Below are positions 14,041-26,220 of a DNA stretch of 64,000 bases, one piece after another. This DNA comes from Spodoptera frugiperda. Lineage: Eukaryota > Arthropoda > Insecta > Lepidoptera > Noctuidae. Where the stretch lies: assembly GCF_023101765.2 (NCBI RefSeq), contig NC_064212.1, positions 4,526,001 through 4,590,000 on the forward strand. Direction: 5' to 3'. The position numbers and the translations under genes were made by a program. Numbering within the stretch: the stretch's first letter is position 1; every line of letters begins with the position of its first letter. The notes below the pieces were generated by a model. The model saw nothing but the letters and a program-made list of their open reading frames with translations. It was not told the origin of the DNA and ran no database searches.

Positions 14041-14304
14041 TACAGCTATCACTAGTAAAGTAAAATTGTTTACTTGTTTATATAGTACAAAATCATTCTG
14101 CTTCCAAAAAAAAATAAAGTCAATTTTAAGTAGGAAAAGAACACAAATCCGTCATCTGCCCTCAAGCTATTTGATACTATAAAATTACTATTTTTTTAAA
14201 TAACTTATTTAATGTGACTTAAATAAACGAAAATTACCACTAGGTATGTCAGACAGCCAGTAGGTAAACTGATTACATTTTTAACCAGGTGTTTAAGCAA
14301 TAGC

Positions 14305-14455
14305 TTTTTTTGAGGGGAGGGGGAAATCATCCAATGAATTTTCTGGATTTTGGGGGGCGAAAGGGAACTGAACTTAACTGACTAAAACCCACCCCGTTTC
14401 TACACCTGATATTCTCTCCGAGCCGGAGCCCCGATAACCGACGAGGTAGTTCACA
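14305..14455 (-). repeat. GGAGCTGCGGACTG family copy, inverted
   Basis: It contains GGGGGAAATCATCCAATG, ACTAAAACCCACCCCGTTTC and CGAGCCGGAGCCCCGATAAC. Confidence 0.7.
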
Positions 14456-17212
14456 ACGTTTAGCAATACCTTATCAGGGAATTTGTAGCTAGCTCTTTCT
14501 GCTAGTTTTCCTCAGTATAATAGAAACAAGAGTTGACATACAACCTACTCTTCTATTTTAGTTAAAGCCGCTTTCTCGCGTAATGTTTCCGACCACATTA
14601 TTCCAAAAATTTATACGGTACTAGTAAATGAAGAAGGGGCCAAAATTTATACATACGTAAGCAAATCCATAACCCAACACAAGTCTTTTGTTTTTGGAAG
14701 CTGCTGTAAATAACCATGAACCTTTTTTTTCATTATTTGTAATTTAAAGTTCAATGAAAAATATGACATTAAGGACTTGTTTCACAATGTCTAGATAGCC
14801 GCTATGTATCAGACAATTTTGAATTAATTTGTATGCACACTTGTTTGTATTTTGTATGCACTATCTGTCACATAACTTAATCGGGCACTTATATGAAGGT
14901 GGCGAAACAGGCGCTAAAATAATAAAATAAAATGTTTTAAAACTGTAAGACCTGTTGTTATTGAAAGCTCTAAGCATAGCTAGTAAGATATTCATAGTCT
15001 GTAAAAGTAAAATTATGTCTTTGCATCAAATTTTACAGCCAATACATTAACATAAGAACAGAATCCATTGACAACAGCAAATTATTTAATGAGAAATTAA
15101 TCATAATCATACGTAATTTATTGCGTCGTAGGAAACACTTATTATTTTGTAGTTTGCAAATGAGATATGATATAAATATAAAATGAAGTGCATAAAACAT
15201 TCATAAAGTTTTATGACACCGATTTATCACTTCAGCGGATAGTTAGAACGGTGTCGGGATGAAAAGAGTGATAACAAAGTCGGGTGGTGGCGCGGCGCGG
15301 TGCGGTGCGGCGCGGGCGCGGCGCGACAAGCAAATGAGGCACGACGCTCACTGCTAACTAAACCAATCGGCCGTACTCGTCGTGCAGACGGGCGATCCCA
15401 CCGTCGCGTTTTTTGATAACCTATACCTGAGCAATTATTCGAAAAAAAATTTGAAGTTATTTTAAATATTCATCTTCAATTATGAAGTATGGTCTTGATA
15501 AAACACCTATAAAGTCTAAAAATAACTAAGGCCTAGTATTGTTACCGGTTAAGTTCGGGTTGTTTTGACCCACTGGGGTAACTTCGATCCAAATCCTATA
15601 ACCAACAGGAATCTAAAAAAACACCCCCTAGGGTCAAACAAACCCGATTTTACTAGTTTAAACTTTTACCTAAGTTGTATATTTTTTTCGCATATATAAT
15701 AAAACTCTTTACTAAACTAAAACATGTATCAAACACTAATCTTAATAAATATCAAATCCAACTTTTTATAATTAAAAATACTTTCTAGACGGGCGTTTTC
15801 CACCCGCTCCTTATTAAAGACGATCATTTAGCATCATTTGCAGGTTGCTTTTTAAACCCCATCTGTTTTAATGCGACCGCTGAAGCCGTTCGCGTTCACC
15901 TCGTTATTTGGATACTATACGACACCCTGATACCTGGTATCCTTCCTCTAGTTATGAAATCTCTCTGAAGTATTGATATCCTTGCCTTTCTGTACCGACC
16001 ATTACAATTATAGTTTCTTTTCTCTCTCACCTTTACCTTTCCATTTAATTGAATCGTTTAAAGAGACGCCATGTTTGTTTTTTGAAATTCAAATTCAATT
16101 TTCGAATGCATGTCTCATTTCTTTTTTTAGCGAGTGACGTTAGTGGCCAGTTTTATGCGTTACACCATGAAGTTTTGAATATAATATAATAATAATAAAC
16201 TGTTTGGTATAAAATAAAATTCAACAAGTCTGATTAACATACGGCGAGCTATAATCTGGTGACTGAAATATCATTTATGAAGCCATCAGCGCTAGCGATC
16301 CAGCGCTAACTGCATGTAAACACATAAATATTTATCTCATAACGTCCCGACCTCGTTACACGCCACAGAGTTGTGAAATTGTGACAGAGTGCTCACCTGT
16401 TTTTGTAGGAAATGGCGGATAAATGCAATTTTATTCGTAGTTGCAGATTGATTGATTACCCATCAACGAATGATTTATGTAATGTGCTCAATATGCTCTA
16501 CGTAGTATAGTTTTCTCCAAAATTACCATTAACTAGACTGCTTTTGACAGATATTCGGTGACATTTTTATTTCTGTTACGCCTATTAAACGCCAAAGGTG
16601 TAGGCAGAAGAACACATACGTAGGAAATGATGCTGAAAAAAATTCAAGAATGAAAAAGAATCTCGTTCCTTCTCCAATTAAAAAGCTAATTTAAACTGGC
16701 TATTAATTACAATAAAAAGAGCTTTGTCGTTACAAAACTACATACGTATTATAAAATAACATATTTCGAGACCAAAAACTAGACATTAACCCTCCATTAC
16801 CTCCAATACTCCGTGTAAAAACACGAACATTCGTCACTGCTTAATTTTAAGCTCTAGTTCAGTGAAGTTATTGCCACGTTTATATGTCGCACAGATTTCA
16901 CTTCCTACACTAAATTGGTAAATATATTAGACAAGTTTAATTGAGAAACGGATATATCTATCAACGCCATTTTCTAACTAATTATGATGAATACTTCGGA
17001 AAAGGTTTTAATTGGTTTCTATGTGCGTTTAGATTTAGGAGTGTTTAGATAGATATATTTATATTAACGACTGGTGTCGTTTTGTGTGTTTTGTGCTACT
17101 ATGAATTGATACTGAGAGATGTTGTTGGTCGAGTAGTGGGAAGGCTAGCGAGCGAATTGTTTGAGAATTGAAGCCCAGGTCACCACAGTTGGGAAACTTT
17201 AGGGCAGATACC
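14456..17212. other. Non-coding region with a GCGGCGCGGT tract
   Basis: At 15283-15336 a simple GC tract (GGCGCGGCGCGGTGCGGTGC) sits in otherwise AT-rich DNA. An imperfect palindrome lies at 15540-15660 (GGGTTGTTTTGACCC / GGGTCAAACAAACCC). No gene seen. Confidence 0.55.
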
Positions 17213-17380
17213 TGATCTGGAGCTGCGGACTGCTTAGTGGGTTACCGGAGCTCCGGCCTGAAAAGTAGAATTAGGAACGGGTGGTTTTCTGTCAGTAAGA
17301 GTCTGACAATTCCTCTCGCCTCACCCAAGGCCGGAGAAGTCATCGAATCATTTGCTCAAAAAACAGGATCAGTAAAATTA
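17213..17380 (+). repeat. Interspersed repeat, GGAGCTGCGGACTGCTTAG family
   Basis: GGAGCTGCGGACTGCTTAGT, CAGTAAGAGTCTGACAATTC and AAGGCCGGAGAAGTCATCGA mark the best copy of five (also 5285, 14305, 42570 and 62810). A 72-codon ORF here is spurious. Confidence 0.75.
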
Positions 17381-19660
17381 ATGGGGTTTTATAGTTTTTC
17401 GAATTTTTTTGTCATAGCTCAGAATCTGAATTATCCACACGTAAAAAAAAATTGAGAATTAAATACATATCCGCATAGAAAAATTAAAATGTTAATCATC
17501 ACCTAAAGTAGAAATTAGTTATGTTGTAGGTAACCCACAATGAAAATTTTATTTTATGAATTAAATTTTATAATTTATGAATAGCATACTTAACTATGCT
17601 ACGGTATGTTACTTATAAATTATAAAATAAATCCAATTCCAACCGTAGTAACACCATATTTCAACGACTTAATGAGACAACCCGACATTGGTCCTATTTT
17701 CCAAAAACATCAACAAATCGTTTATCGAATATTCGAATATTAAATTAATTATGCACCACGCGTTTAGGCCCGACTATCCCATTCACTAATCTCGGTTTAA
17801 CGGAATGCAAACGCACGGTTTAAGCGCAGAATATGGCGCTGGCGTCGCGTCGCCCTAATCCGTAACGGGCCCGCTCGTTATCGCGTCGGCGGTCACATCA
17901 TTATAGAACGATATCGGTAACCGCCCGTTATCTTAATTTATTTGTAATACATGCATTTTTATTCGGTTCTACCAGTCGATGTGTGTTTGAAATTTTCTAT
18001 TCTATGCATTGTAGGAAAGTTTGTCAATGCAAAGCTTTAACTGAATGCGGTTGTAAAAAATCAAGTGTTGTAATTTTGTTTCTGAACATATAGGATTTAT
18101 TCTCTAAATTAAAGTTGAAAGGAGTTTAAAATTAATAAAGAAAAAATATGTTTTAGTTAGTCAAAACATCTCTGTTAAGATGAGTGATGTATTTTTACGG
18201 GAAAAGTAAAAGAAACTTATGCTTAATTATACTTTATACTTCAGTATTGAAAATTATTTATCAGGAATAATTAAGAAGTGTTAATTAATTTTAATATTCC
18301 TTCCCATGATGATGCAGTTAATTACTACCTACAGATTTAATAACGTAAAATAAATTACTTGTTTCTCGAGTAAAATCTTAACTGACAGTTACGTGAAGTT
18401 TACTTTTATTAAAGTTAAACGCAGATAAGTATTTAAAAGTTCCTTTAAAATTATAACTACACTTAATAAATAAGAAAACCAGTTTACTGCTTGTTACGTA
18501 CCTAATTATACCTATGACATAATATTAGTAATAGTTATAAAAAAGATCATTAAAACAACATATTTTTCACCTATATTTTAATACTTCTGAATTATAATAT
18601 AGGATTATAGGACATACGATAATTTATAGATAATATCTTAATCAATATATTTCATTTAAAAAAGTTCCCAACTACAGATTAGCTACGTTTATCTAAACGA
18701 GCTAAGTTAATCAGCAGTGGTGAAACCAGGCCTTCTTCAGTCTTTATTGCATTAAACATAGATCTGTTTTTAAATTGGACATCAAATAGGTTTCCTTTAT
18801 TAAGCCTAGTTTATTAAAAAATAAAAGTTTATTGGTTTTAAAAATTCATGGTAGAAACATGTTGTGATTGGAGCCTCCTGTTAAGCAAAGAAAAGCCTGT
18901 ATTAAGAGACCCCGCTATTCCATTTCATTATGTTTTAATGTGTACAGATTAATGTTCTATGGTAGACTTGTTTCAAAATCTTATTTAATCTAATTTAAAT
19001 ATCATTATATTCAGCAATCGATCATCATTTTGTGAGTATCTCGTTTTGCGATACCGCAGCGGCACCGCTTATCTTATTCATTTGAATACATACATTTTTA
19101 TTGCACATTTCTGCAAATTTAGAATAGTGAGTGAACTTAGTTTTAGCATAATGTTATTCTTATTATTGTTGGGGTTAGATATATTTGGTATGGTTTTTAA
19201 TGTAGGTATGGGATGAGGAAAGGCTATTTTTGTATATTATTATTTTAAATTGTTTTAGTTTTTGCTAAGTACAATATGGGCTAATTTTCTTACGCCATAT
19301 AAATGTTATTTGAGAAATAACTTTGAATATTTGATAATTCATCCAAATTAAAAACTATTACATGACAATTCTATTCTCCAAAAAATATTGAAATGTCGTT
19401 GGTACTCATAGGTACTACATATTTTTTTTTAGATTTGCAACACTTCGTAATTTTTAATTATTGTTTACGTCTGTAATTTTACTTGTTTTTTTTAATAGTG
19501 ATAAATATTTTGGGACCTGTCTAATTCCAAATAAAAAATGTAATCTGACGTGTATTTATAATTCGAATACAAATAAAATGAAAAGTACGTAAGTAGTAAA
19601 AGTCGTGCGCAATGATCGCTAGACCTTCATCGAAGTATCAATGCAAGTTTTAGCAATAAA
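17381..19660. other. AT-rich non-coding DNA
   Basis: Only a GC-richer block at 17760-17920 stands out. I see no exon, RNA gene or mobile element. Confidence 0.5.
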
Positions 19661-20428
19661 GGAGAATGCTCAAAAAAACCCAGGCCCGGCGCAAACTATA
19701 CGTATCTCAGTTTATTAGTATAAATGAGTAATGAAATGCTATATAGGTACCATCATCGAAAACGATGGCTAAATGTTGGAAATTGATATGTATATTTTAG
19801 CATAGATTAATTTTTATAATTGTTTTGATTTATGAAACTAGTCATATCTTTTTATTTTATTGAGTTAATACGCTTCGTATACGCCGTGAACATCAATTAC
19901 AGATCACCCCCTCATCAATACAGCGTGATATAAGACGTTTTATATAGTAGAGGTAGTGGCAGAACTGCAATTGGCGAATATTATTGTTCATGCATACATG
20001 GGAAAAGGACGCTCGGTTGTTGTGCCCATGTGATGTCCATCATATACTACCTTGGGTGGGCAAGGCACCAAGATGGTTTTGCAAATCCCGCACTTTCACT
20101 ACAAAACGTAATATAAGATGTAGAACTAAAATGATTGAACTTTGAATAATCTGATACATGATGTTTTGATAATGTATACATTTGTTTTAATACTTTCTAC
20201 TCGTAATATCCTTTAAATATCATCATCATACCAGCCGAAATACGTCCACTGCTGATCGATTTAAATATAGTCCCTGACAAAAAACAAATAGCAATTTCCT
20301 ACATTTAGCCATCGTTTTCGACGATGGTACCTATACGGGATTTTATTACACATTTATACTGATAAACTGAGATACAAATCGTTTGCGCCGGGCCTGGGTT
20401 TTTTTCCCATACTTCGTGAGCATTCTCC
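19661..20428. mobile_element. Foldback element with ~120-bp inverted ends
   Basis: The left end GGAGAATGCTCAAAAAAACC, then CAGGCCCGGCGCAAAC and ATCTCAGTTTATTAGTATAA, recurs inverted at 20283-20428. GGTACCATCATCGAAAACGA near 19747 pairs with its inverse near 20310. The interior is non-coding and includes a CATCATCATACCAGCC piece (20221-20260) resembling an RTE-type LINE tail in reverse. Total length is about 770 bp. Confidence 0.78.
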
Positions 20429-23400
20429 TTTGACAAGAGGCGTATCAGAACCTCTTATTCAAAGTAACCACTAAAAGACCAAACAGGAGCAAAACAAACA
20501 ACACATAAAAAAACACTTTCTTTTCTTTTCCAGAAAAGAAAAAAAGATATAAAGGAACCGCAAGGACGACAAAGCACCCCAATTGAAATGGAAAAACGAT
20601 CCATGGCAATTGGTATAAAAAGATCGTCGCTCCAATAAAACGGAATCGACATTGTCAGCGATGATTTGAGCGGGGCCCCGGATTGAGGTAGCGGGATCGC
20701 GGGACGGACGCCGGGAACACGGTTTGGGCGGGCGGACATTTTTATGCGATCCCGGGAAAAAGTCGCGACTCTAAACGACTGAGTCAGTGACGACTGATTC
20801 GCTCTCGTTTCTATTGGTTGCGAGATTATTTTCGTGACGTGTGTTTTTTTCTTATTTTATTAGGGTTGGTGAAAGTTTAAGGAGTTATTTTTCTTTATTT
20901 TTAAATGGTGTGGTTCTTTAGTAACTTTCATTTTTGGAGCAAAAAAGTTTTAGTGTGACTTTCTTTATTCATCGATAGTCGAAAAAATATTAAAATTTTC
21001 TCTGGATCGTGTACAGGAAAATTCAGTTAAAGTGTTTTAGTTAATATTTTTTTATATGCAGTACGATAATTATACCAAATTATTTTTAATTATAAAGATC
21101 TGCTAACTTAATTTAAAAAATCAAAATTATTCCTTGGAACAATTCAAATTCGAACCAAAAAGTACTAAGAAAATGACAAAATATTCTATAAGCTTTTTTA
21201 ATTAAATATTTTGAATAAGAATACAAATATAGAAATCTTAAAATACAACTGAATAACTGAAAATATATTTTAAAACAAGTACTTAATAACCCGTACAAAA
21301 TGTTATCTAGTAACCTACTTCGAAGAAATTGACTGAATTTTCATAATTTCGTTTCATAAGAAAGTTTGAAAAGTTTAGAAAGTTCTAGAAATCGTTGATT
21401 TCCTCACCTTTATAGAACTTGGTCTAGATTATTTGAACTTCTAAGGACACAGACTTAAAACTTTTCCAATAACTAGGTTTATAAATAGTTAGCTCGCTAC
21501 ATGTTTCATAAAAAATAATAAAAAAAATTCTAAACTTTCCCTGAAACTTTCAGAGGAAGACCTAAACTAAATTAATTTTCCTTCACTAACTCATAATTTT
21601 CTCCAATTATTACTGCAGGTTAAGAAGTGAAAATTTAATAATTATTTTTTGAATATGAAATGGGAAAATAATTTGTACAGCAATTTTTTCAATACCTAAC
21701 TGAAAACTTTCAGAAATTTTATTTATCTCGTACAAAGCTTATACTCGCCAGACATTTTGCTCCTAACGTTAAAAAATATTTCCCTGTAAATCTTAACACA
21801 TTTTCATAACTTACTTAATTTTAGTTTTGATAGTGAACTTACTTGGCGTGCGTGTGGGGTCGTGCAGCGACTGTCAAAAACACGTGGCAAGTCCCGCGGG
21901 GACTCGCGCCCACCTGCACTCAAGTAGCACACCGCAGTCAGGGGCTCTAAGCACGCCCTCAGCTGATACCGGCGAGGAAAGAGTTAGTTTACAAGTTAAC
22001 GGAGCATCTGATCTCGTAAGCGATGTTCTAAAGTTATCCGCCGCCGTCCGCGCAGAGGTGAGCGTCAGACGTCGCGTCGACAGACCGACTGAGCGGCAAG
22101 CCGAGCGCGCGCGGCGACAACCGGCGCGCCGCTGGGCGGGTACCGCAACACGCCCCGCCTCGGCGACCGCCCACTCAGCGCCACGCCCACCTGAATTAAT
22201 AAAGGCGGCAAACACCGCCGGACACGCGGACAATGCCGCATTGTCCTGCGTCCAAAATAGTTTCAATTAGAATCGAGGACAAGGCACAAAAGCGCCCGCC
22301 GGCGGATCATTCACGCCGAAATTGGCCGCTGCATGAGCGATTAGCGAAACCTCATACAAAACTGTCGATGATAGCCCAAACTATTGTCCCGCATTCGAAC
22401 TAAACCGCTCGTTATAATCGAATGAGTTCGCTTTATGGGCGATGTGTTGGCAAGCACAATGGCTTTGACTATGGTCAAAGTTTCACAATGAACATAGTTT
22501 AGTGAAATCTAAGATGGAGAGTTAGGATCTTAGACTATCTACGTGTGAACAACGTAACGTACCACGTCGCTGATAAGACCGGTCGTCTAATACCTAACAG
22601 AAGCTGTTTACGTTATCAAAACATTCACAAAGAAACTAACATAAAGTAAATGTCATGTCAAGGTAAATGTGCAGTCAATATTCATCTAGAAATAAGTGAC
22701 AGACACTTAAAAATCTCGCTACGAAAATAATGCTTACAAGAACGTCATGCTTAGATCACCATCAAATTTGCGATTTGAAGAATATCCTAGATGCTAGTCA
22801 CACCACGTTAATGCTACAAACCCATCACCATCTTCAGCCGGAAGACTTCCACTGTTAAACCAAAGCCATCTCTTGGAGCAAGCGCACTGGACTTCAAACA
22901 ACCTATTGTTGAAATAAATTTTCTAACTACAAATTGGCAGCAGAAAAACAATAAAAATGAGAGCTTAACGCAATGGCTTTTAATTACTGATTCTAAGTTT
23001 GAAATCGTCAACCCGCATTGAGCAAGCGTGGTGATTAATGCTCAAACCATATCCGTGTGCGAAGAGGCTTTGCTCAGCAGTGATGATGAAGATGATGAAG
23101 CCGTTATGGCCCAGTTAATTAACCATTTGGTTCTTTCGAAATTCATCATCAATAATTATAACCAGTGAGTACTGGACTATTGGGTCGTCTCTACAAAAGC
23201 CAAAAAGGAGATGTCATATCCAAATCCACACTCGGCAAGCAGGTTAAAGATCGATGTAAGTCTCATACCCATCCAATATTTCATAACATCCTTACTTCAA
23301 AGACAGCTTCCTTTAGACCACCCCAGAGTTACTGTCCTTCAGGAAGTTACTCCAAAGCAAATTGAATTAGATGTAGGTTATTTTAAAGCACTAATTAAAA

Positions 23401-23609
23401 TGGACGGTCAAACAAACCTAAGCTTTAATATTCATTCTGATATGTTGATTTTCATTAATTTTTTTTTTTTTAAATGGACTAAACGACAACGTATAAAAAA
23501 ATCTCCTGTAAGCTAGTGCCTACACTGATACCACCACCGATGGAACCAAGAAAACACCGAAACACCAAAGTCTAGCGCGACCCGTGGTCATGAATGTCAT
23601 GACTAACTA
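20429..23609. other. Non-coding region with the CpG-rich 21.85-22.26 kb island
   Basis: Overlapping 147- and 130-codon frames on opposite strands at 21827-22270 reflect high GC, not a known protein. The island ends with a GGACAATGCCGCATTGTCC palindrome at about 22229-22247. It could be a promoter, an enhancer or an unrecognised first exon. The rest is AT-rich. Confidence 0.45.
22978..23100 (+). mobile_element. LINE-tail repeat with GATGATGAAGATGATG end
   Basis: TTTGAAATCGTCAACCCGCA, GTGTGGTGATTAATGCTCAA-like text, AGCAGTGATGATGAAGATG. It is the same family as 48345-48470 and typical of RTE tails. Confidence 0.6.
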
Positions 23610-23749
23610 ACTGCCTATTTCAATAACCGATCTAAATCCAAAATCTTTGGATCGATCTTCACTTTTGACAAAAACTCTGAAGAATTAATGTCAAAAATCG
23701 ACCTTAATCTGAAGATTTTGGATTGAGATCGGTTATTGAAATCAGCAGT
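23610..23749. mobile_element. 140-bp near-complete palindrome MITE
   Basis: Left ACTGCCTATTTCAATAACCG, then ATCTAAATCCAAAATC, recurs inverted at 23690-23749 (the inverse of ACTGCTGATTTCAATAACCG). Nearly the whole element folds back. Confidence 0.85.
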
Positions 23750-24154
23750 AAATCGGAAGATATCATTTTAGAAGATAACCGGCTGTAAGTTAGTTCTAAT
23801 TTTTAGTTTAACTTCTCCGACGGCCTCAGAAGAAGATACTTGTCCGTTTAACCAAATTCACTAGTAACACCATTCTTTAAAGAATAAAATAAAATTAATT
23901 ATGGTCTTATTGGGCGAGCTTAACATTGATCTTTATTAGTTTACCGTCTACAGGAAATATCTACTGCAAGGTGGTTGTGAAAACCACTTTTCCAAAAATA
24001 TTTTGTTTATGTCATTAAAATGCATCAAAAGTTTAGCTAATTAAACTTTACTTAAACGGTGCTAACAGATAACTGTTAGTACCGTTTTTCCACAGTTTCA
24101 AAATTGAGACCACAATTTTATTTCAAAATACTGAGGTACAACTCATTAAAAATT

Positions 24155-24350
24155 ATTTCGAAACTAGCTTCTGCCAGCGGCTACGCCCGCGTTCCCGTGG
24201 GATAAAAAATATCCTATCACCCAAGTGAGCTCACACCCTATCTGTTTAACAAATTTTATCAAAATCCGCCCAGTAGTTTCAGTGTGATTGACGGACAAAC
24301 ATCCAAACGAAACGAATCGAAGTTTCACATTTATAATATTAGTGTGATAA
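24155..24350 (-). repeat. Helitron/Lep1-type repeat, minus orientation
   Basis: It reads inversely: an ACTAGCTTCTGCCAGCGGCT end, CTATCACCCAAGTGAGC, CCGCCCAGTAGTTTCAGTGT, and an AATATTAGTG end. CTAG at the inverse 3' terminus fits Helitron ends. Confidence 0.65.
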
Positions 24351-25211
24351 ATGTGGAAGCCTTGAATTTAAATAGAAAATACAGAAATCATTTCAGGGTT
24401 TAAAAATGCCATGTTAACTTTACAAGTATCGTAATTTCCTACACTTTAATTATGAAGAAGTCGTGAACCTTATTTGAAAAAGGAATAATGTTTTTTCTGA
24501 GCTCTAGTCAAGAAATCAGTGGATTAATCAACGAGATACCGTTGAGATAAATGGAAAATTTCATGAAAACTAAAATGATTTTTTACCGGATATTTATTGC
24601 GTTTATAAGCGTAACGCATTTCTTTACTATACGACACAAAAAATGGTTATTTTTAAACGTCAAAGTGAACTTATCCAACACATTTTTCTAGCAATTTTAC
24701 CGACGAATGAAGCGCATTAGTTAATTTTTATCTTAGAATAGAGGCAATACCTTATATGCAAGCAGAATTGACAAACTACAACGAAATTTCACGCCAATTT
24801 TCCAACAGCCTGCATCTCAAAAACAATAGCACCACCTTCACATGCGAATGGACTCAGCTCAGAGGAAAAGCAAAGGATTTTCTCCGAAGACAAAATATGT
24901 CCGGCTTCACACGTTCCGTCCATTCACGGATCACGGCGACATCACCTGTAAGTAATGTTCAAACTGAATATCCGTTTGCTTTGCTGGCCACGGGAAGGGA
25001 TGCCTCGCCTGAACAAACAGACAGTCTCACTCCAAATATCGAATAATACCCGTTACAAGGCGTCGGGGTGTGCTAAAAGATTATGTAGGTAGGAATCTAA
25101 GAGAGATAGTTTCTGTGTGTGAATGCACTTGGATGTACCTAGGAGGATTTTGTTTGTTTAGAGCTTTTGAGAATATGTTTACTTTGCGAGAGTTTGAGGA
25201 AAATTATGTTT
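24351..25211. other. Non-coding DNA with an unexplained 96-codon frame
   Basis: A plus-strand frame at 24756-25046 has less AT-biased codons and a CACCT|GTAAGT donor-like site at about 24948. No domain or homology is recognised; probably chance. Confidence 0.3.
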
Positions 25212-25215
25212 TTAA

Positions 25216-26216
25216 CACATTGAACGCCGTGGTGGTCATCGGTGACCAACGTTAGCGGAGTATTTGCCTTCAACAATTTTCTTTAGGCAGTCAAAGACAT
25301 AAAAATCAAATAGATCAGTGACTTATTTCTAACTACTGTTCATTAATTATCAATTTGGAATATGAGGATATTAATACTTTACTTTACTATGAATTTTCGA
25401 TGAAGTTTTCTTTAAGATCTTTTTTTCTTATCAATTCTGAAATTCTTTGGATATTGTGTTCTGGCTTCGCACCAACTGGCACATTTCTCTGCACTACCCT
25501 ATGGTTGACTGTCAGAGAATGCCTAAGACTTTAAGTACGCCTTTCTGTTATTTTTGTGAAAAATATTAAATAAATATCAATAAATAAATAAAAATCTTTC
25601 GTTAAGAAGGACACCTAAATGCCACAAGAAAATGGCAATATAAAAATCACAAAAATAAATAAACTTTATAGTCGATTACAAATGGTATTTTATTTTTAAG
25701 AAACAAAAAATTGACGATTAAAATTTTAAAATATTCCGAACTTACGTCAGCGTTACAACTTTTCACTCAACAGAATTCCGAGTAATTTCTCTTTGACGAG
25801 ACTCTCAATTTTAGTATTTCAAGCAGCTTCATTCAGCTGAATAACACACTTCTACGACCATATAATTCAATTCGAAAATTAAACAAAGCTAGAAAGCAAT
25901 GAGTCGTAATTGGAACGAGTTATTCAGCGCAAACAGCGCTGCCGGTGTCCCGTCGCTTTGGTCACGTGGTCCAATATTTATTTTAACAATATTCAAACAG
26001 TTCAGACGTTTGGCTTTATTCTTGATCGTCTAGAGGGGGGTGATGAAGCTTTATGTGTAGGTATATGGGTTTTAGGGTTGGTTATACCAGAAAGATAGAT
26101 ATTTTCAATAACTTCTGTGAGGATCATTATTAAGTCTTTGACTGTCAATAGAAAACTGTTGAAGGCAAATCCTCCGCTATCGCCGGTCACCGGTGACCAC
26201 CACGGCGTTCAATATG
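25216..26216. mobile_element. TTAA-flanked DNA element with ~60-bp inverted ends
   Basis: The first ~50-60 bases (CACATTGAACGCCGTGGTGG, then TCATCGGTGACC and GGAG.ATTTGCCTTCAAC) recur inverted at 26157-26216 with few mismatches. TTAA lies immediately outside both ends (25212-25215 and 26217-26220), matching the target duplication of piggyBac-type elements. The 1001-bp interior has no ORF above about 62 codons, so it is non-autonomous or a deletion derivative. The terminal sequence does not match the classic CCC start of piggyBac, so the superfamily is tentative. Confidence 0.8.
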
Positions 26217-26220
26217 TTAA

